This document shows positions 46,155 to 54,213 of a DNA stretch of 64,000 nt, piece by piece. Where the stretch lies: contig NZ_JAKSDZ010000003.1 in assembly GCF_023509475.1 (NCBI RefSeq), positions 124,001 to 188,000 of the forward strand. Reading direction: 5' to 3'. How positions within the stretch are numbered: the first letter of the stretch is position 1; the number at the start of each line of letters is the position of its first letter. The notes below the pieces were generated by a model. That model had not been told where the DNA came from, did not search any database, and saw only the letters and a list, made by a program, of their open reading frames with translations. The DNA comes from Aestuariirhabdus haliotis (lineage in GTDB: Bacteria; Pseudomonadota; Gammaproteobacteria; Pseudomonadales; Aestuariirhabdaceae). A program made the translations under genes and the position numbers.

Positions 46155-48080
46155 TTACTTTGAAATATTTTCATTATTAATTAACTCGATACAGCGAGGG
46201 CAATCAACTTTGTTCTGATCGAAGTCATAATGGAATGGCCAAATTACGTGACCATCTTTGATTTGTGTTTTATGGGTTATTGGAATACAAAGTTTTTCTT
46301 GGGATGCCACCTTTGGAAACTGGAATCCATTCCCTTCAAACACCAATTTCTTTATACCTACCTCCTCTAGCATTGGTGATAAATCATTTATGTGAGCGTC
46401 AGGTATGCCGAGCACAAAAAAATTCCTTGCACGTGTTAATGCAACATAACCAATTCGCCCCAATTCAGTCTCTACGCCCTCCAACAGACTTTCAACATGC
46501 TTTTTTTCTGTAGCCATATAGAGAACCGCATCCAAGCTTTCCCCTTTAGCCTGATGCACTGTATCCACCCTGATACTTGGTTGCCTCTCAACTATAAAAT
46601 CAGGTGGAGGAGCTATTGGGGCGTCAATCAAGTTGGTTTTTGCTAATTTATTTCCAAGCTTGTCAGCGATCGTAATTCCATGCTGTACGCTAATATTCGA
46701 AAGCAAATTGATAAGCCTATCTTTTACTAGATTATGCCATTCAGACTTAGCTTTTAAGTGGCCTGAGGGTAAACCCTCTTCTTTGGATCTAATGAACTTC
46801 CATATGTCTTGTCTTATAGGCTTAACTTCCGGAAAGTATTCTGGATTGGCTAGCATTGTCATTATGTTATTTGGAGCGTTTAGCATTAGGCTCACAACAC
46901 ATCTGGTTACTAACGTAAAAGCCTTATGATAATTTGCATTAACGTCACGTTCAAAAGTCGCAGACGCTAGCTGTAAAATTCTTCCTTGTCCGAAGTTCTT
47001 TGGTTTCCCTCGTAACTTTTCGATCCCAATATTGCTTCGGTATAAAACAGCAGAGTTTTCTGTTTGCAGATCGAGTTCAAGCAACTTGCTACTGAAAGCA
47101 TCAACGATGCTACTATGATTCTTTGGGTTGTAGGCCGTAAAATACGCACCGTGTAGAGGGTTAGTTGTTTTTTTAAGCGATTTGTCTTCTCGTCCCGATA
47201 ACGCATTTGCAACATTTACGATCCCTGAAACAGAACGAAAGTTTACAGTTAAAGCTTGGCTGTCATTAGCTTCATCCTCGTCAAACGAACGAATGTACTG
47301 GCCGGTTGCTCCGGCAAACTCGAAAATAGCCTGATTGGGATCACCTATCAAGGATACGCATGCCCCGTTTTTAATCAGCACCTCCAAAATTTTTTGATGT
47401 AGAACACCAAGATCTTGCGCTTCATCAACAAGAATGTGAGGATAGCGATTGACCATCACCCTTAAAATTTCAGGCTGATTTAATAAAGTAGATAGCGACC
47501 AAAGCTTGCCCAATTCATGGGTATAGGCGCCTAACCTCCCTAGCTGTTTTGTTACTTTGAACCCATTGTCAATCGGATATAGGTTTTGGTGCAGGCGATA
47601 ATAGAAAACAAATCTATCACTCTCAATACTTACTACAACATCATCTAGCTTGTTTGGCTGAACTGACCTGGTTTCACCATTTGGCAAGTCGTACCAATAT
47701 GTGTATTTCTTATTTTTCAAAAATGATTCATTGCCACTTAAAAGAAAAGGTGTCTGCTTACAACACATGGTCCGGTAAGCGTGAGGCCTTAAAATATGGC
47801 TTGTAATGAAACCGTCAAAAGTATCGATGGTTACTCGTGAATCAATTACACCATTCTGTACAGATAACGCCGTTGAGAAAGCGGTTCTAAAAGTATCGAC
47901 CGCTATATTTGAAAAGGAAAGCAATGCAATATGCGATCTTGCTCGACTGAGATCCCCTCTAATCTTTATTAATCTTTTAACTGCTGTTTTAGTCTTGCCG
48001 CTACCAGCACAGGCTACAACCGACATTGAACAAAGGGGAGCTTGTACAATGTCTTGTTGCTCATCAGATAAATCACTCAC
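46155..48080 (-). CDS. gajB: UvrD-like helicase, Gabija GajB-type
   Basis: This 641-aa superfamily 1 helicase has motif I VACAGSGKTKTAV (about residues 22-34), motif II ILVDEAQDLG, motif III SLIGDPNQAIFEFAGATG, motif IV VNFRSV, motif V RVDTVHQAKGESLDAVLY and motif VI IGYVALTRARNFFVLG. The last 60 residues add His and Cys residues (ITHKTQ, HVIWPFHYDFDQ, DCPRC) that could bind a metal. It starts at GTG 48080 with an AAGGA site, 12 nt after the GajA-like stop. In Gabija, GajB is thought to sense DNA ends made during phage attack and to activate GajA. Assignment rests on domain type and gene pairing. Confidence 0.85.
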   Translation of the reverse strand: MSDLSDEQQDIVQAPLCSMSVVACAGSGKTKTAVKRLIKIRGDLSRARSHIALLSFSNIAVDTFRTAFSTALSVQNGVIDSRVTIDTFDGFITSHILRPHAYRTMCCKQTPFLLSGNESFLKNKKYTYWYDLPNGETRSVQPNKLDDVVVSIESDRFVFYYRLHQNLYPIDNGFKVTKQLGRLGAYTHELGKLWSLSTLLNQPEILRVMVNRYPHILVDEAQDLGVLHQKILEVLIKNGACVSLIGDPNQAIFEFAGATGQYIRSFDEDEANDSQALTVNFRSVSGIVNVANALSGREDKSLKKTTNPLHGAYFTAYNPKNHSSIVDAFSSKLLELDLQTENSAVLYRSNIGIEKLRGKPKNFGQGRILQLASATFERDVNANYHKAFTLVTRCVVSLMLNAPNNIMTMLANPEYFPEVKPIRQDIWKFIRSKEEGLPSGHLKAKSEWHNLVKDRLINLLSNISVQHGITIADKLGNKLAKTNLIDAPIAPPPDFIVERQPSIRVDTVHQAKGESLDAVLYMATEKKHVESLLEGVETELGRIGYVALTRARNFFVLGIPDAHINDLSPMLEEVGIKKLVFEGNGFQFPKVASQEKLCIPITHKTQIKDGHVIWPFHYDFDQNKVDCPRCIELINNENISK

Positions 48081-48092
48081 AAAACATCCTTA

Positions 48093-49916
48093 TCATTGGC
48101 ATACGTGCTTAATCGCACCTTCAATATAACTTGGAACTTTGAATCCGATCTCAACCTCAGATATAGCTTGCGCAAGGACCTGGCCGTAACGTCCTTTTTG
48201 GATGTTTTTTTCGTTCTCGCCCCTTTCAAACATACCGCAGAACAAAGTTTTGGCTGCAGCTTGATTGGTTGGGGCAGCGAGAACCTGTTTCTCAAGCTGA
48301 TCACCGATTTTTGGGTGCATTTCTTTTAAAGCAGAGAGCATTACTTTACGGTTTTCTTCGTAGAGCGCTAGATCGTATTCGAGAGTCTTCAGCCCATGAA
48401 ATACTTTTACTAATTCGTCCTCCCTACTCAACAGATTGCGTGTATTATCCGAGAAATTTACGTTGTCCTTCAAGTCAGGATAAATAGGGATTCTCTTCGG
48501 CTTTTCCATACCTGGCTCTTCTAGAACCTCATAGGGATCTCCATCTGTTATAACTGCGACTGGAATCTGCAATGCATTCTTACCAAACAACGGAAGAAAC
48601 GCATCAAAATTTAGCCCCTCTACACTTAATAGACTTATTGCATTCCTTCTCAGATCGTATTCTTTATCAAGTTTTTTAACCAAAACGCTGAGAAGCATTA
48701 ATTCTGCAGCACCTTCTACAAATATGACTCGACGCGCAAAAAAAATCTCTGCTCTCGTCACATCAAGATAACGCTCCAATTTTTGCTTTGTTTTTTTGTG
48801 CTTTTTGGGAGTCTCATCAAACAATATATCCCTTGGAAAAAAAGCCTCTACTTCGTTTTTAGTATCGATTAAGCAAACAGTAGAATCTAGGTTTGCAAGG
48901 CTGGCAAAATTCGGGGAGTGACTGGTAACAAATACTTGAACCGCGCCCTCTCCCTCTTCAGCCTTAACTTCCTGGAGATAATCCAGTAGCACGGATTGGA
49001 GTTGCGGGTGAAGATGTGCTTCGGGCTCTTCAACTATCAGCCCTCGATAAGCAGCGGTGGGATCCTTAGCCATCTCACTTAGCACAACGGCCATAAATAT
49101 TAGGTTGTTAAACCCGAGTCCATTCAACTCAATATCGAAATAATCGGCCTGAAGAGATAGCCTGGCAGATAATCGATTGAAGTCTGTACCACTGATACCT
49201 AAAGAAAGTAACTGAGCCAACTTATCTCCAAGCATGGCGCTGTGCTTACTGGCTATCGAAGTTTGAGTGGACTCTATGGGGCCTTTTTCTTTTAACTGTT
49301 CGTCATATTGAACTAACGTCTTTTCAATTTCTTCCTTCCCTGCTGGGTCCTCATCACCAAGCAAGCGTAACAATTTGGCTAATTGGCTATTTCGGCCTGG
49401 TTTAAGGCCCTGGGAAGCATCCCTTAATGGTTTTAAATAAACACCCCGAAGATTTTCCAGTATATCGCTATTAAGCCCAATTTCTTCGTGCTCGCCACAC
49501 CAGCGCTTGGGCCGCATTCGGCCTGTAGCACGGTCAACAAGACTGTAACTAACAGATATATGCGCCTCAAATGCTTCTTCTCCCTCAACGGGAACTAATG
49601 ACGGCAAAAAATCGGCCTCATCCTCATCACTGAGGTCTGAAAAAACAAACTGAAACAAGATATCTCCATTTGCAGGAGTGCCATCGCAGGGTCTATGAAT
49701 ATCATCACTCGTAAATCGTGGATACTGCTCCTCATGTCCTGCGAGCAAGGATCTGAGCGCATCAACCAATGCTGTTTTACCAATATTGTTGGCGCCCACA
49801 ATAACGTTAAGACCAGGAACGAATTTAAATTCGGCATTCTTTAGCTTTCTAAAATTAGATACCTTCAGTGACTTTAGGTGCAAATCAACAATCCTCTTTT
49901 TAGGGTGTATCCCCAT
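48093..49916 (-). CDS. gajA: OLD-family ATPase/TOPRIM nuclease, Gabija GajA-type
   Basis: This 607-aa protein has an N-terminal ABC-type ATPase split as in OLD proteins: Walker A VGANNIGKTALVDAL (about residues 37-51) and Walker B GLIVEEPEAHLHPQLQ (about 287-302), with DNA/SMC-like helices between. The C-terminal TOPRIM nuclease carries Glu in RRVIFVEGAAELMLLSVL and the acidic pair in VAVITDGDPYEV. An OLD nuclease directly followed by a UvrD-like helicase is the Gabija pattern; known GajA proteins nick phage DNA when nucleotide levels fall. ATG 49916 has no ribosome site; TTG at 49874, after GAGG, is an alternative start. The recombinase gene lies 37 nt upstream. Confidence 0.87.
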   Translation of the reverse strand: MGIHPKKRIVDLHLKSLKVSNFRKLKNAEFKFVPGLNVIVGANNIGKTALVDALRSLLAGHEEQYPRFTSDDIHRPCDGTPANGDILFQFVFSDLSDEDEADFLPSLVPVEGEEAFEAHISVSYSLVDRATGRMRPKRWCGEHEEIGLNSDILENLRGVYLKPLRDASQGLKPGRNSQLAKLLRLLGDEDPAGKEEIEKTLVQYDEQLKEKGPIESTQTSIASKHSAMLGDKLAQLLSLGISGTDFNRLSARLSLQADYFDIELNGLGFNNLIFMAVVLSEMAKDPTAAYRGLIVEEPEAHLHPQLQSVLLDYLQEVKAEEGEGAVQVFVTSHSPNFASLANLDSTVCLIDTKNEVEAFFPRDILFDETPKKHKKTKQKLERYLDVTRAEIFFARRVIFVEGAAELMLLSVLVKKLDKEYDLRRNAISLLSVEGLNFDAFLPLFGKNALQIPVAVITDGDPYEVLEEPGMEKPKRIPIYPDLKDNVNFSDNTRNLLSREDELVKVFHGLKTLEYDLALYEENRKVMLSALKEMHPKIGDQLEKQVLAAPTNQAAAKTLFCGMFERGENEKNIQKGRYGQVLAQAISEVEIGFKVPSYIEGAIKHVCQ

Positions 49917-49953
49917 TTATTAGTGCCATGAATCCCGCATTCAAAGATATGCA

Positions 49954-50688
49954 TTAATGAAAATCCACCCCATCCAAAAAATGCGTCCCATCGACGGTAA
50001 GCACATTGGTGTAAATCTCCGTGCTGTCCACTGACTTATGCCCCAATAACTGACTCACATACTTCAGTGGCCGTCCGTGCAGTAACAGGTGAATCGCAAA
50101 CGAATGCCGAAACGTGTGGGCACTGATGGCGAACGGTGCGCCCCCTACTCTCTCCACCAACGCATGAATATGCCGGTTCACCGTCTGCCGGCACATCGGA
50201 AAGATGCGGTCGGTTTTTTTGAAGTGCCCTGCGTAGAGGTAACTCTGGATACGGTCTTCCAGCGCGTGATCGACGATCGGAATGTAACGTTTGGGCGAGC
50301 GCTGTAACGCCACCCTGGTCGGGCGACCCGGTCGCTGCTTGAGGGTCTTGAGAATCACCCCGAAATCGTAGCCGTCATCGATGAACGATGTCTGTCTCAG
50401 GGCCAGCACCTCGGAAACGCGAGCACCCGTGGTCCACATCAGATCCAGAATCAGACGAAAGGTCGGGTGTTTTTCGGCATCGATCAGCCGCAGTATTTCC
50501 GGTTTGAGCAAGTACACCGGCATGGCATCGATGGTGTTCAGTACGGTGGGCCGCTTGGCCACCAGACGATCCCAATCGATTGTGACCGATTGGATGGGGA
50601 ACGCCACAACCGGTGCTTCCACGGGGTGAAAGAGGCGTTGGGGGCGTGCAGGGGGAAATTCATTTTCCCCGGGGTGTTTTTGAACCAT
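49954..50688 (-). CDS. Tyrosine recombinase, apparently intact
   Basis: This 244-aa site-specific recombinase has the catalytic Arg in WTTGARVSEVLAL (about residue 90), the HxxR box in ISAHTFRHSFAIHLL (about 190-205), GHKSVDS and the nucleophilic Tyr in STEIYTNVL (about 230). The N-terminal core-binding part is short, which makes it shorter than phage integrases or XerC/D and closer in size to plasmid-type resolvases. The gene is GC-richer than the AT-rich gajAB genes that follow on the same strand. It is the likely mover or resolver of this island. Confidence 0.88.
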   Translation of the reverse strand: MVQKHPGENEFPPARPQRLFHPVEAPVVAFPIQSVTIDWDRLVAKRPTVLNTIDAMPVYLLKPEILRLIDAEKHPTFRLILDLMWTTGARVSEVLALRQTSFIDDGYDFGVILKTLKQRPGRPTRVALQRSPKRYIPIVDHALEDRIQSYLYAGHFKKTDRIFPMCRQTVNRHIHALVERVGGAPFAISAHTFRHSFAIHLLLHGRPLKYVSQLLGHKSVDSTEIYTNVLTVDGTHFLDGVDFH

Positions 50689-50987
50689 TTTGTCTGGGAC
50701 CTTGGTGCAAAACTAACCCCATTGTATACCCTTTATGCCGGATTAGACACCGCTACCCCTGAGGCAATGGCCCGCCCTGAGGGGGCAGCTCCGCCCTGCA
50801 CCCAAATACCTGCAGATGGTGCACAATCGCACCGATTACCCAATGAGCTTTGGTGCAACACCGAAAGTCAAAGAAGTCTATTGGGGTGCTACGCCCCCAA
50901 ACCCCTGTATAATAAGGGGAGGTATCAACTTTCAGCCTGAACAGCCCTCAGAAGCTCTCTACGGCCTCATATGACGTAAGGAGGTTC
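50689..50987. other. Non-coding region upstream of the recombinase with repeated motifs
   Basis: No credible gene is seen. TTGGTGCAA occurs at 50702-50710 and 50850-50858. AACCCC followed within 2 nt by TGTATA occurs at 50715-50728 and 50900-50911. A GGTGC-ACAATC-GCACC hairpin and GC-rich palindromic bits (gcccgccctgagggggc) lie between. The repeats directly before the recombinase gene could be its binding sites or a res-like region. Confidence 0.45.
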
Positions 50988-51038
50988 CATTATGCGCTAT
51001 TTTGTTTGATGGGATTGGGTGGACATCTGAGGTGTTGG
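50988..51038 (+). repeat. Right 51-bp direct repeat flanking the accessory island (DR-R)
   Basis: This is the same-orientation partner of 44095-44145, 45 of 51 bases identical and without gaps. The six mismatches lie between positions 15 and 36 of the repeat, so both ends (14 and 15 bases) are exact. It lies 299 bp upstream of the recombinase start. Confidence 0.8.
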
Positions 51039-51185
51039 CTTCCTCGCTGCGGCTCGCATGGCTACGTCTCTGCACACCTCAACTGGATTTAACAGCGGAT
51101 GGTCTGTGGCGCGTCGCTCGTTAGACTCAATCACAACTCGATATATTTATACTGAGCTTGAGATAATTCTTGCTTTCGATCACTG

Positions 51186-51566
51186 TCATGAAAGCTCTGG
51201 CATCTCAGGCATCCGTGATGAATGATGTTCAATAATCATCCAGCGCGTACCATTCCATCGGTATATGAATGTAAAGCGCGCCTGTACTTTTTCTTCTTCA
51301 TTAAAGGTAAACGTATAAACTCCAGAATTAATCGCAATTTGATCGAAAACACGAATATTACATTCATCGATCTTTCCTATGGGGTTATTCGCAAGAAACT
51401 GGACAAAGTAATCAGCAATCTCTTTGGTGTTGTAACGAACCTGATTGGAGATCGTGGGAAGTAAAACGGCATCACTTTCATAGAGCGATGCGACAACCTG
51501 AGAGTCCCCTGTTTGCAGTGCGCCATTCCACTCATCAAATAAAGATAAAATTTCAGTTTTACTCAT
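51186..51566 (-). CDS. SnoaL-like / CaMKII-association-domain family protein
   Basis: This 126-aa protein has the NTF2-like fold pattern: an N-terminal helix (ILSLFDEWNGALQTGDSQ), VASLYESDAVLLPT, and the C-terminal beta strands ending WMIIEHHSSRMPE, a hallmark of the DUF4440/SgcJ/CaMKII-association group. Such proteins bind small ligands or form dimers, and no enzymatic role can be assigned. It follows the 74-aa hypothetical gene by 14 nt and probably shares its mRNA. Confidence 0.8.
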   Translation of the reverse strand: MSKTEILSLFDEWNGALQTGDSQVVASLYESDAVLLPTISNQVRYNTKEIADYFVQFLANNPIGKIDECNIRVFDQIAINSGVYTFTFNEEEKVQARFTFIYRWNGTRWMIIEHHSSRMPEMPELS

Positions 51567-51580
51567 CTGACATCCTACGA

Positions 51581-51805
51581 TTATGGGCTCTCGGCCTTCT
51601 TTTTAGCTTGCTGAAACGAGGCCAATATCTGCTGCTGATAGTGAGCACCATAAAGCACCATAAACTGTCTGTTCTTGAAGTCGTTGGCATCTTGCAGGGA
51701 TGATATACGTTCTTTAATAAGTGCAGGTGTTAACTTCAAGCCGCATTCGACGGTTATACAGTGATGCCACTCATCGTAATTATTGGGTATTCGAGCTGCC
51801 ATCAT
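51581..51805 (-). CDS. Small protein of unknown function
   Basis: This 74-aa protein reads MAARIPNNYDEWHHCITVEC at its start and has a helical C-terminus (HYQQQILASFQQAKKKAE). It has no signal peptide or membrane segment. I recall similar small proteins but no function. It is the first gene of a two-gene unit with the SnoaL-like gene. Confidence 0.6.
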   Translation of the reverse strand: MMAARIPNNYDEWHHCITVECGLKLTPALIKERISSLQDANDFKNRQFMVLYGAHYQQQILASFQQAKKKAESP

Positions 51806-51830
51806 GTTTTTGTTTATCGTTTAGGCCAGA

Positions 51831-51990
51831 TTAATTGAATTGCTGATAAGGTGGCGCTAATTCCCGGGTTAGGTATTTAATAGCATCATCCGGTGAATAC
51901 TCACCCAAACTGGTACCGTCGTTATATCTTAGATTGACCTTACCGCTTTGGGCCTCTTTTGCACCTACAATAACCATAAAACAGGTTTTT
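51831..51990 (-). pseudogene. 3' fragment of a threonyl-tRNA synthetase gene
   Basis: A 52-codon minus-strand frame reads CFMVIVGAKEAQSGKVNLRY, then NDGTSLGEYSPDDAIKYL, and ends PPYQQFN and stop. It matches the last part of the ThrRS anticodon-binding domain (compare MLVVGDxEMExGxVxVR and DLGSM). Upstream the frame meets a stop at once and no catalytic domain is present. It is a leftover of a second or transferred thrS, brought in or broken by rearrangement. Confidence 0.6.
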
Positions 51991-52255
51991 TAATGCGTGC
52001 TCAGGCTTACAAGCGCCCTATCTTCTCGACTCTCACAGGTCCGACTATAGTGTGTACCGCAGCGGTACTGTTCTTACTGTCAACCGTGGTTTGGCGAATC
52101 GTAAAACCCTTAGGAATCACCGCCTTAAAACTGTATCGGCCATCGTAACAAGCACCGAGTCGACAGGAGCTACATAAGTCTTGCCATCGATGAAGGGCTT
52201 GCGAAACAGCTCCTCTCTGGTACTGTCTCTGACATATACACAGACAACAGTGCAT
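51991..52255 (-). pseudogene. Frameshifted remnant, possibly a carboxypeptidase-regulatory-like domain
   Basis: Two minus-strand frames join into one plausible sequence: CVYVRDSTREELFRKPFIDG with KTYVAPVDS in one frame, then DGRYSFKAVIPKGFTIRQ ending VGPVRVEKIGRL and stop in another. The DGRYSF segment recalls beta-sandwich domains with the pattern DxxGxYxF. This is a weak guess. The region between 51831 and 52271 has no intact gene. Confidence 0.3.
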
Positions 52256-52271
52256 TTCGTAATCTTATCCT

Positions 52272-52991
52272 ATGAAGAAAAATATTTGGCACCCCGTAAC
52301 CTTCCAACCAGAATTAACTGTTGGCCAATATGTTGTCCCCAACTTCGTATCTAACTCTGTCGCCATTCGCCTGAGCGACAAAGAGTTTGTCTTGTACAGC
52401 CCAGGGGAATCCCTACTAGCCAGCTGGCCTGATAAGTGGCGTTCAACTGATACAAAAATGCACATCATTATGCCCAACGGATTTCACTATATGGGTGTCG
52501 CGGCTTGGCAAACAGCGTTTCCAAATCATCAGCTCTATGCCAGTAATGCAGCCATTCCCCGTTTGATAAAACAGTCTGTGGCACCAGCCGAAAGCGATAT
52601 CATTCCACTAGAAAAACAACAGCCGCCTTTGCCCGAAAGTTATTCAGTCCTGTTTCCTCCTGGGCACAGAGCCGGAGATATCTGGCTAAAAAAGGATAAC
52701 GGTGATGGAAGCTCTGTCTGGGTTACTTGCGACAGTTTTTTAAACTATGAGCGCGTCTCAAATCAGCCTGTTGCCCGTTTTGCCCAAAAGTTACTGGGTG
52801 CTGCGCCGGGACTTAAAATCAGCCAGGTGGTCAAATGGTTTATTATGAATAATCGCAAGCTATTCAAACAATGGGCGCTGCAACAACTCGCCAACGACAA
52901 GCCGACTACTCTGATGCCCAGTCATGGCGAGATAGCTCAAACAGATGCTTTACCGGAACAATTGGAAGACCTTATAAAACAACGTTTGTAG
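52272..52991 (+). CDS. DUF4336-like / metallo-hydrolase-fold protein
   Basis: This 239-aa protein has segments HIIMPNGFHYMGVAAWQTAF, LFPPGHRAGDIWL, VTCDSFLNY and LMPSHGEI that line up with the metal-ligand loops of metallo-beta-lactamase-like proteins, as in DUF4336. The usual HxHxDH motif is not present, so activity is uncertain. It has no signal peptide. It stands alone on the plus strand. Confidence 0.6.
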   Translation: MKKNIWHPVTFQPELTVGQYVVPNFVSNSVAIRLSDKEFVLYSPGESLLASWPDKWRSTDTKMHIIMPNGFHYMGVAAWQTAFPNHQLYASNAAIPRLIKQSVAPAESDIIPLEKQQPPLPESYSVLFPPGHRAGDIWLKKDNGDGSSVWVTCDSFLNYERVSNQPVARFAQKLLGAAPGLKISQVVKWFIMNNRKLFKQWALQQLANDKPTTLMPSHGEIAQTDALPEQLEDLIKQRL

Positions 52992-53076
52992 CTTGACTTT
53001 AAAGCCGCGCCTAAATAGTAGATGGATCAGCGTCAGCGTGGCTTTGAGCCTTCAGCGGGTTCGATGATGAACGTTT

Positions 53077-53487
53077 TTAACGTTCCATACAGGCACCAAA
53101 TACAACAACAGCAAAGCGATCATCCGAGCCCGATAAGGACATTTTTCCGCTCGATTGATCAATAACCATAGTCCAACCCAAGCCATCCCTAACCCCTTCT
53201 ACACCGTCATCCGCGCCCTGCAGAAACAGTTTATCGTCCAGAGTTTCTACACGTTCAATGGGGGTCTTTCTTTTTGCGCTGCGTAGCTCTTTATTGGCCA
53301 CATCAACCACAAAGAAGTCCGGAATATTCATGCTTTGCGATGTCACCGACTGACATCCTTGATTGGCCAGACATTCATTCACACTTTGTGTGGCGCACAA
53401 TAACTCTTTCGAGCCATCCAATGCGAACAACACAGATGCATTCAGCGCCATAAAGCCGGCTAGTATCGCCCTAAAAGCAATTCTCAT
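53077..53487 (-). CDS. Exported protein of unknown function
   Basis: This 136-aa protein has an N-terminal signal peptide ending near LFALDGS. The mature part has four or five cysteines (LLCATQSVNECLANQGCQ and a late FGACMER) and a beta-rich C-terminal half (GKMSLSGSDDRFAVVVFGAC). I do not recognise the family. It starts 9 nt after the stop of the glycine-zipper protein gene, so the two probably work together. Confidence 0.7.
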   Translation of the reverse strand: MRIAFRAILAGFMALNASVLFALDGSKELLCATQSVNECLANQGCQSVTSQSMNIPDFFVVDVANKELRSAKRKTPIERVETLDDKLFLQGADDGVEGVRDGLGWTMVIDQSSGKMSLSGSDDRFAVVVFGACMER

Positions 53488-53496
53488 ATCTACCCC

Positions 53497-53976
53497 CTAT
53501 TTTACTGTGTATCCGCGTCCTTCCAGACATGCGGAATAGGCTCGATTATAGTTATTGCGATTATTGGCGTAATTGGCGCTTTCACGCTGCTCCCACTCTC
53601 TTCGTTCACGCTCAGCCGCACTATTTTGCGATGATTGGCGAACGCCACCAATCAAGCCTCCGGCTACGGCACCTCGCTTGGCTGCCTTAGAACTATCCCC
53701 AATAATACCACCTAGCACGGCACCACCTACCCCACCTCTGACAACGCCGCCAGAGCTTTTTTCATTACTGGGTGGTGCAGTCGTTGCCTGGGGTACCGCC
53801 ATCGGGTCAAAGCCTGTGTCATTTTTAGCCCAGCTGTAACATTCGTATTTGTCTTTATCTAATTGTTCTGCACTTTGCCCTTTCGCTGGATAAATATAGA
53901 GTTCACTCGCAATGGTTGGCCCAGAAAGCAGCATAACGCCTATGAGGAATGCTCCTCTATGCATGGTTCTTTTCAT
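53497..53976 (-). CDS. Glycine-zipper envelope protein
   Basis: This 159-aa exported protein has a signal peptide ending near TIASELYIYP, a conserved YPAKGQSAEQLDKDKYECY with WAKNDTGFDP, and a central glycine zipper (VRGGVGGAVLGGIIGDSS, KRGAVAGGLIGG) that could insert in membrane. A Gln/Arg/Asn-rich linker and RAYSACLEGRGY close the protein. It belongs to the YMGG-like glycine-zipper proteins, whose role is not established. It is the first gene of the pair. Confidence 0.78.
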   Translation of the reverse strand: MKRTMHRGAFLIGVMLLSGPTIASELYIYPAKGQSAEQLDKDKYECYSWAKNDTGFDPMAVPQATTAPPSNEKSSGGVVRGGVGGAVLGGIIGDSSKAAKRGAVAGGLIGGVRQSSQNSAAERERREWEQRESANYANNRNNYNRAYSACLEGRGYTVK

Positions 53977-54213
53977 CGATATTCCTCGTTTTCATCGAGT
54001 TACAAGCAAAATATCATTGGCCTGCGAGTCAAAATATCCGCAAGCACAGGATTTAGCTGCCCTGCTTTTGAGGCGAATAGACGTGCATTATTAGAGCATT
54101 TGGCTTGCATGAAGAGCATGATAGAGCCCCAATCCGTACTAACCATGTGCCACGCCAGGCAGAAGCCCCTTAAGTCAGGATAGCTCAATCAATAATAGAC
54201 CAAGGAGAATGCC

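Noticed and set aside
46155-49916. Alternative reading as PARIS, Septu or a stand-alone OLD exonuclease with a repair helicase
   Set aside because: PARIS needs a separate AriB TOPRIM effector and Septu an HNH protein; here ATPase and TOPRIM are fused and the partner is UvrD-like, which is the Gabija pattern.
43858-51038. Prophage or complete transposon
   Set aside because: There are no phage structural, replication or lysis genes and no intact transposase, only recombinases, IS debris and gajAB.
51087-51126. attC-like site: ATTTAAC ... GTTAGAC with AGCG/CGCT inner pairing, near the right direct repeat
   Set aside because: It is only 40 bp, shorter than known integron attC sites, the second inner box is weak, and no IntI-type integrase (with its extra helix) is in the window. 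The recombinase at 49954-50688 is too short for IntI.
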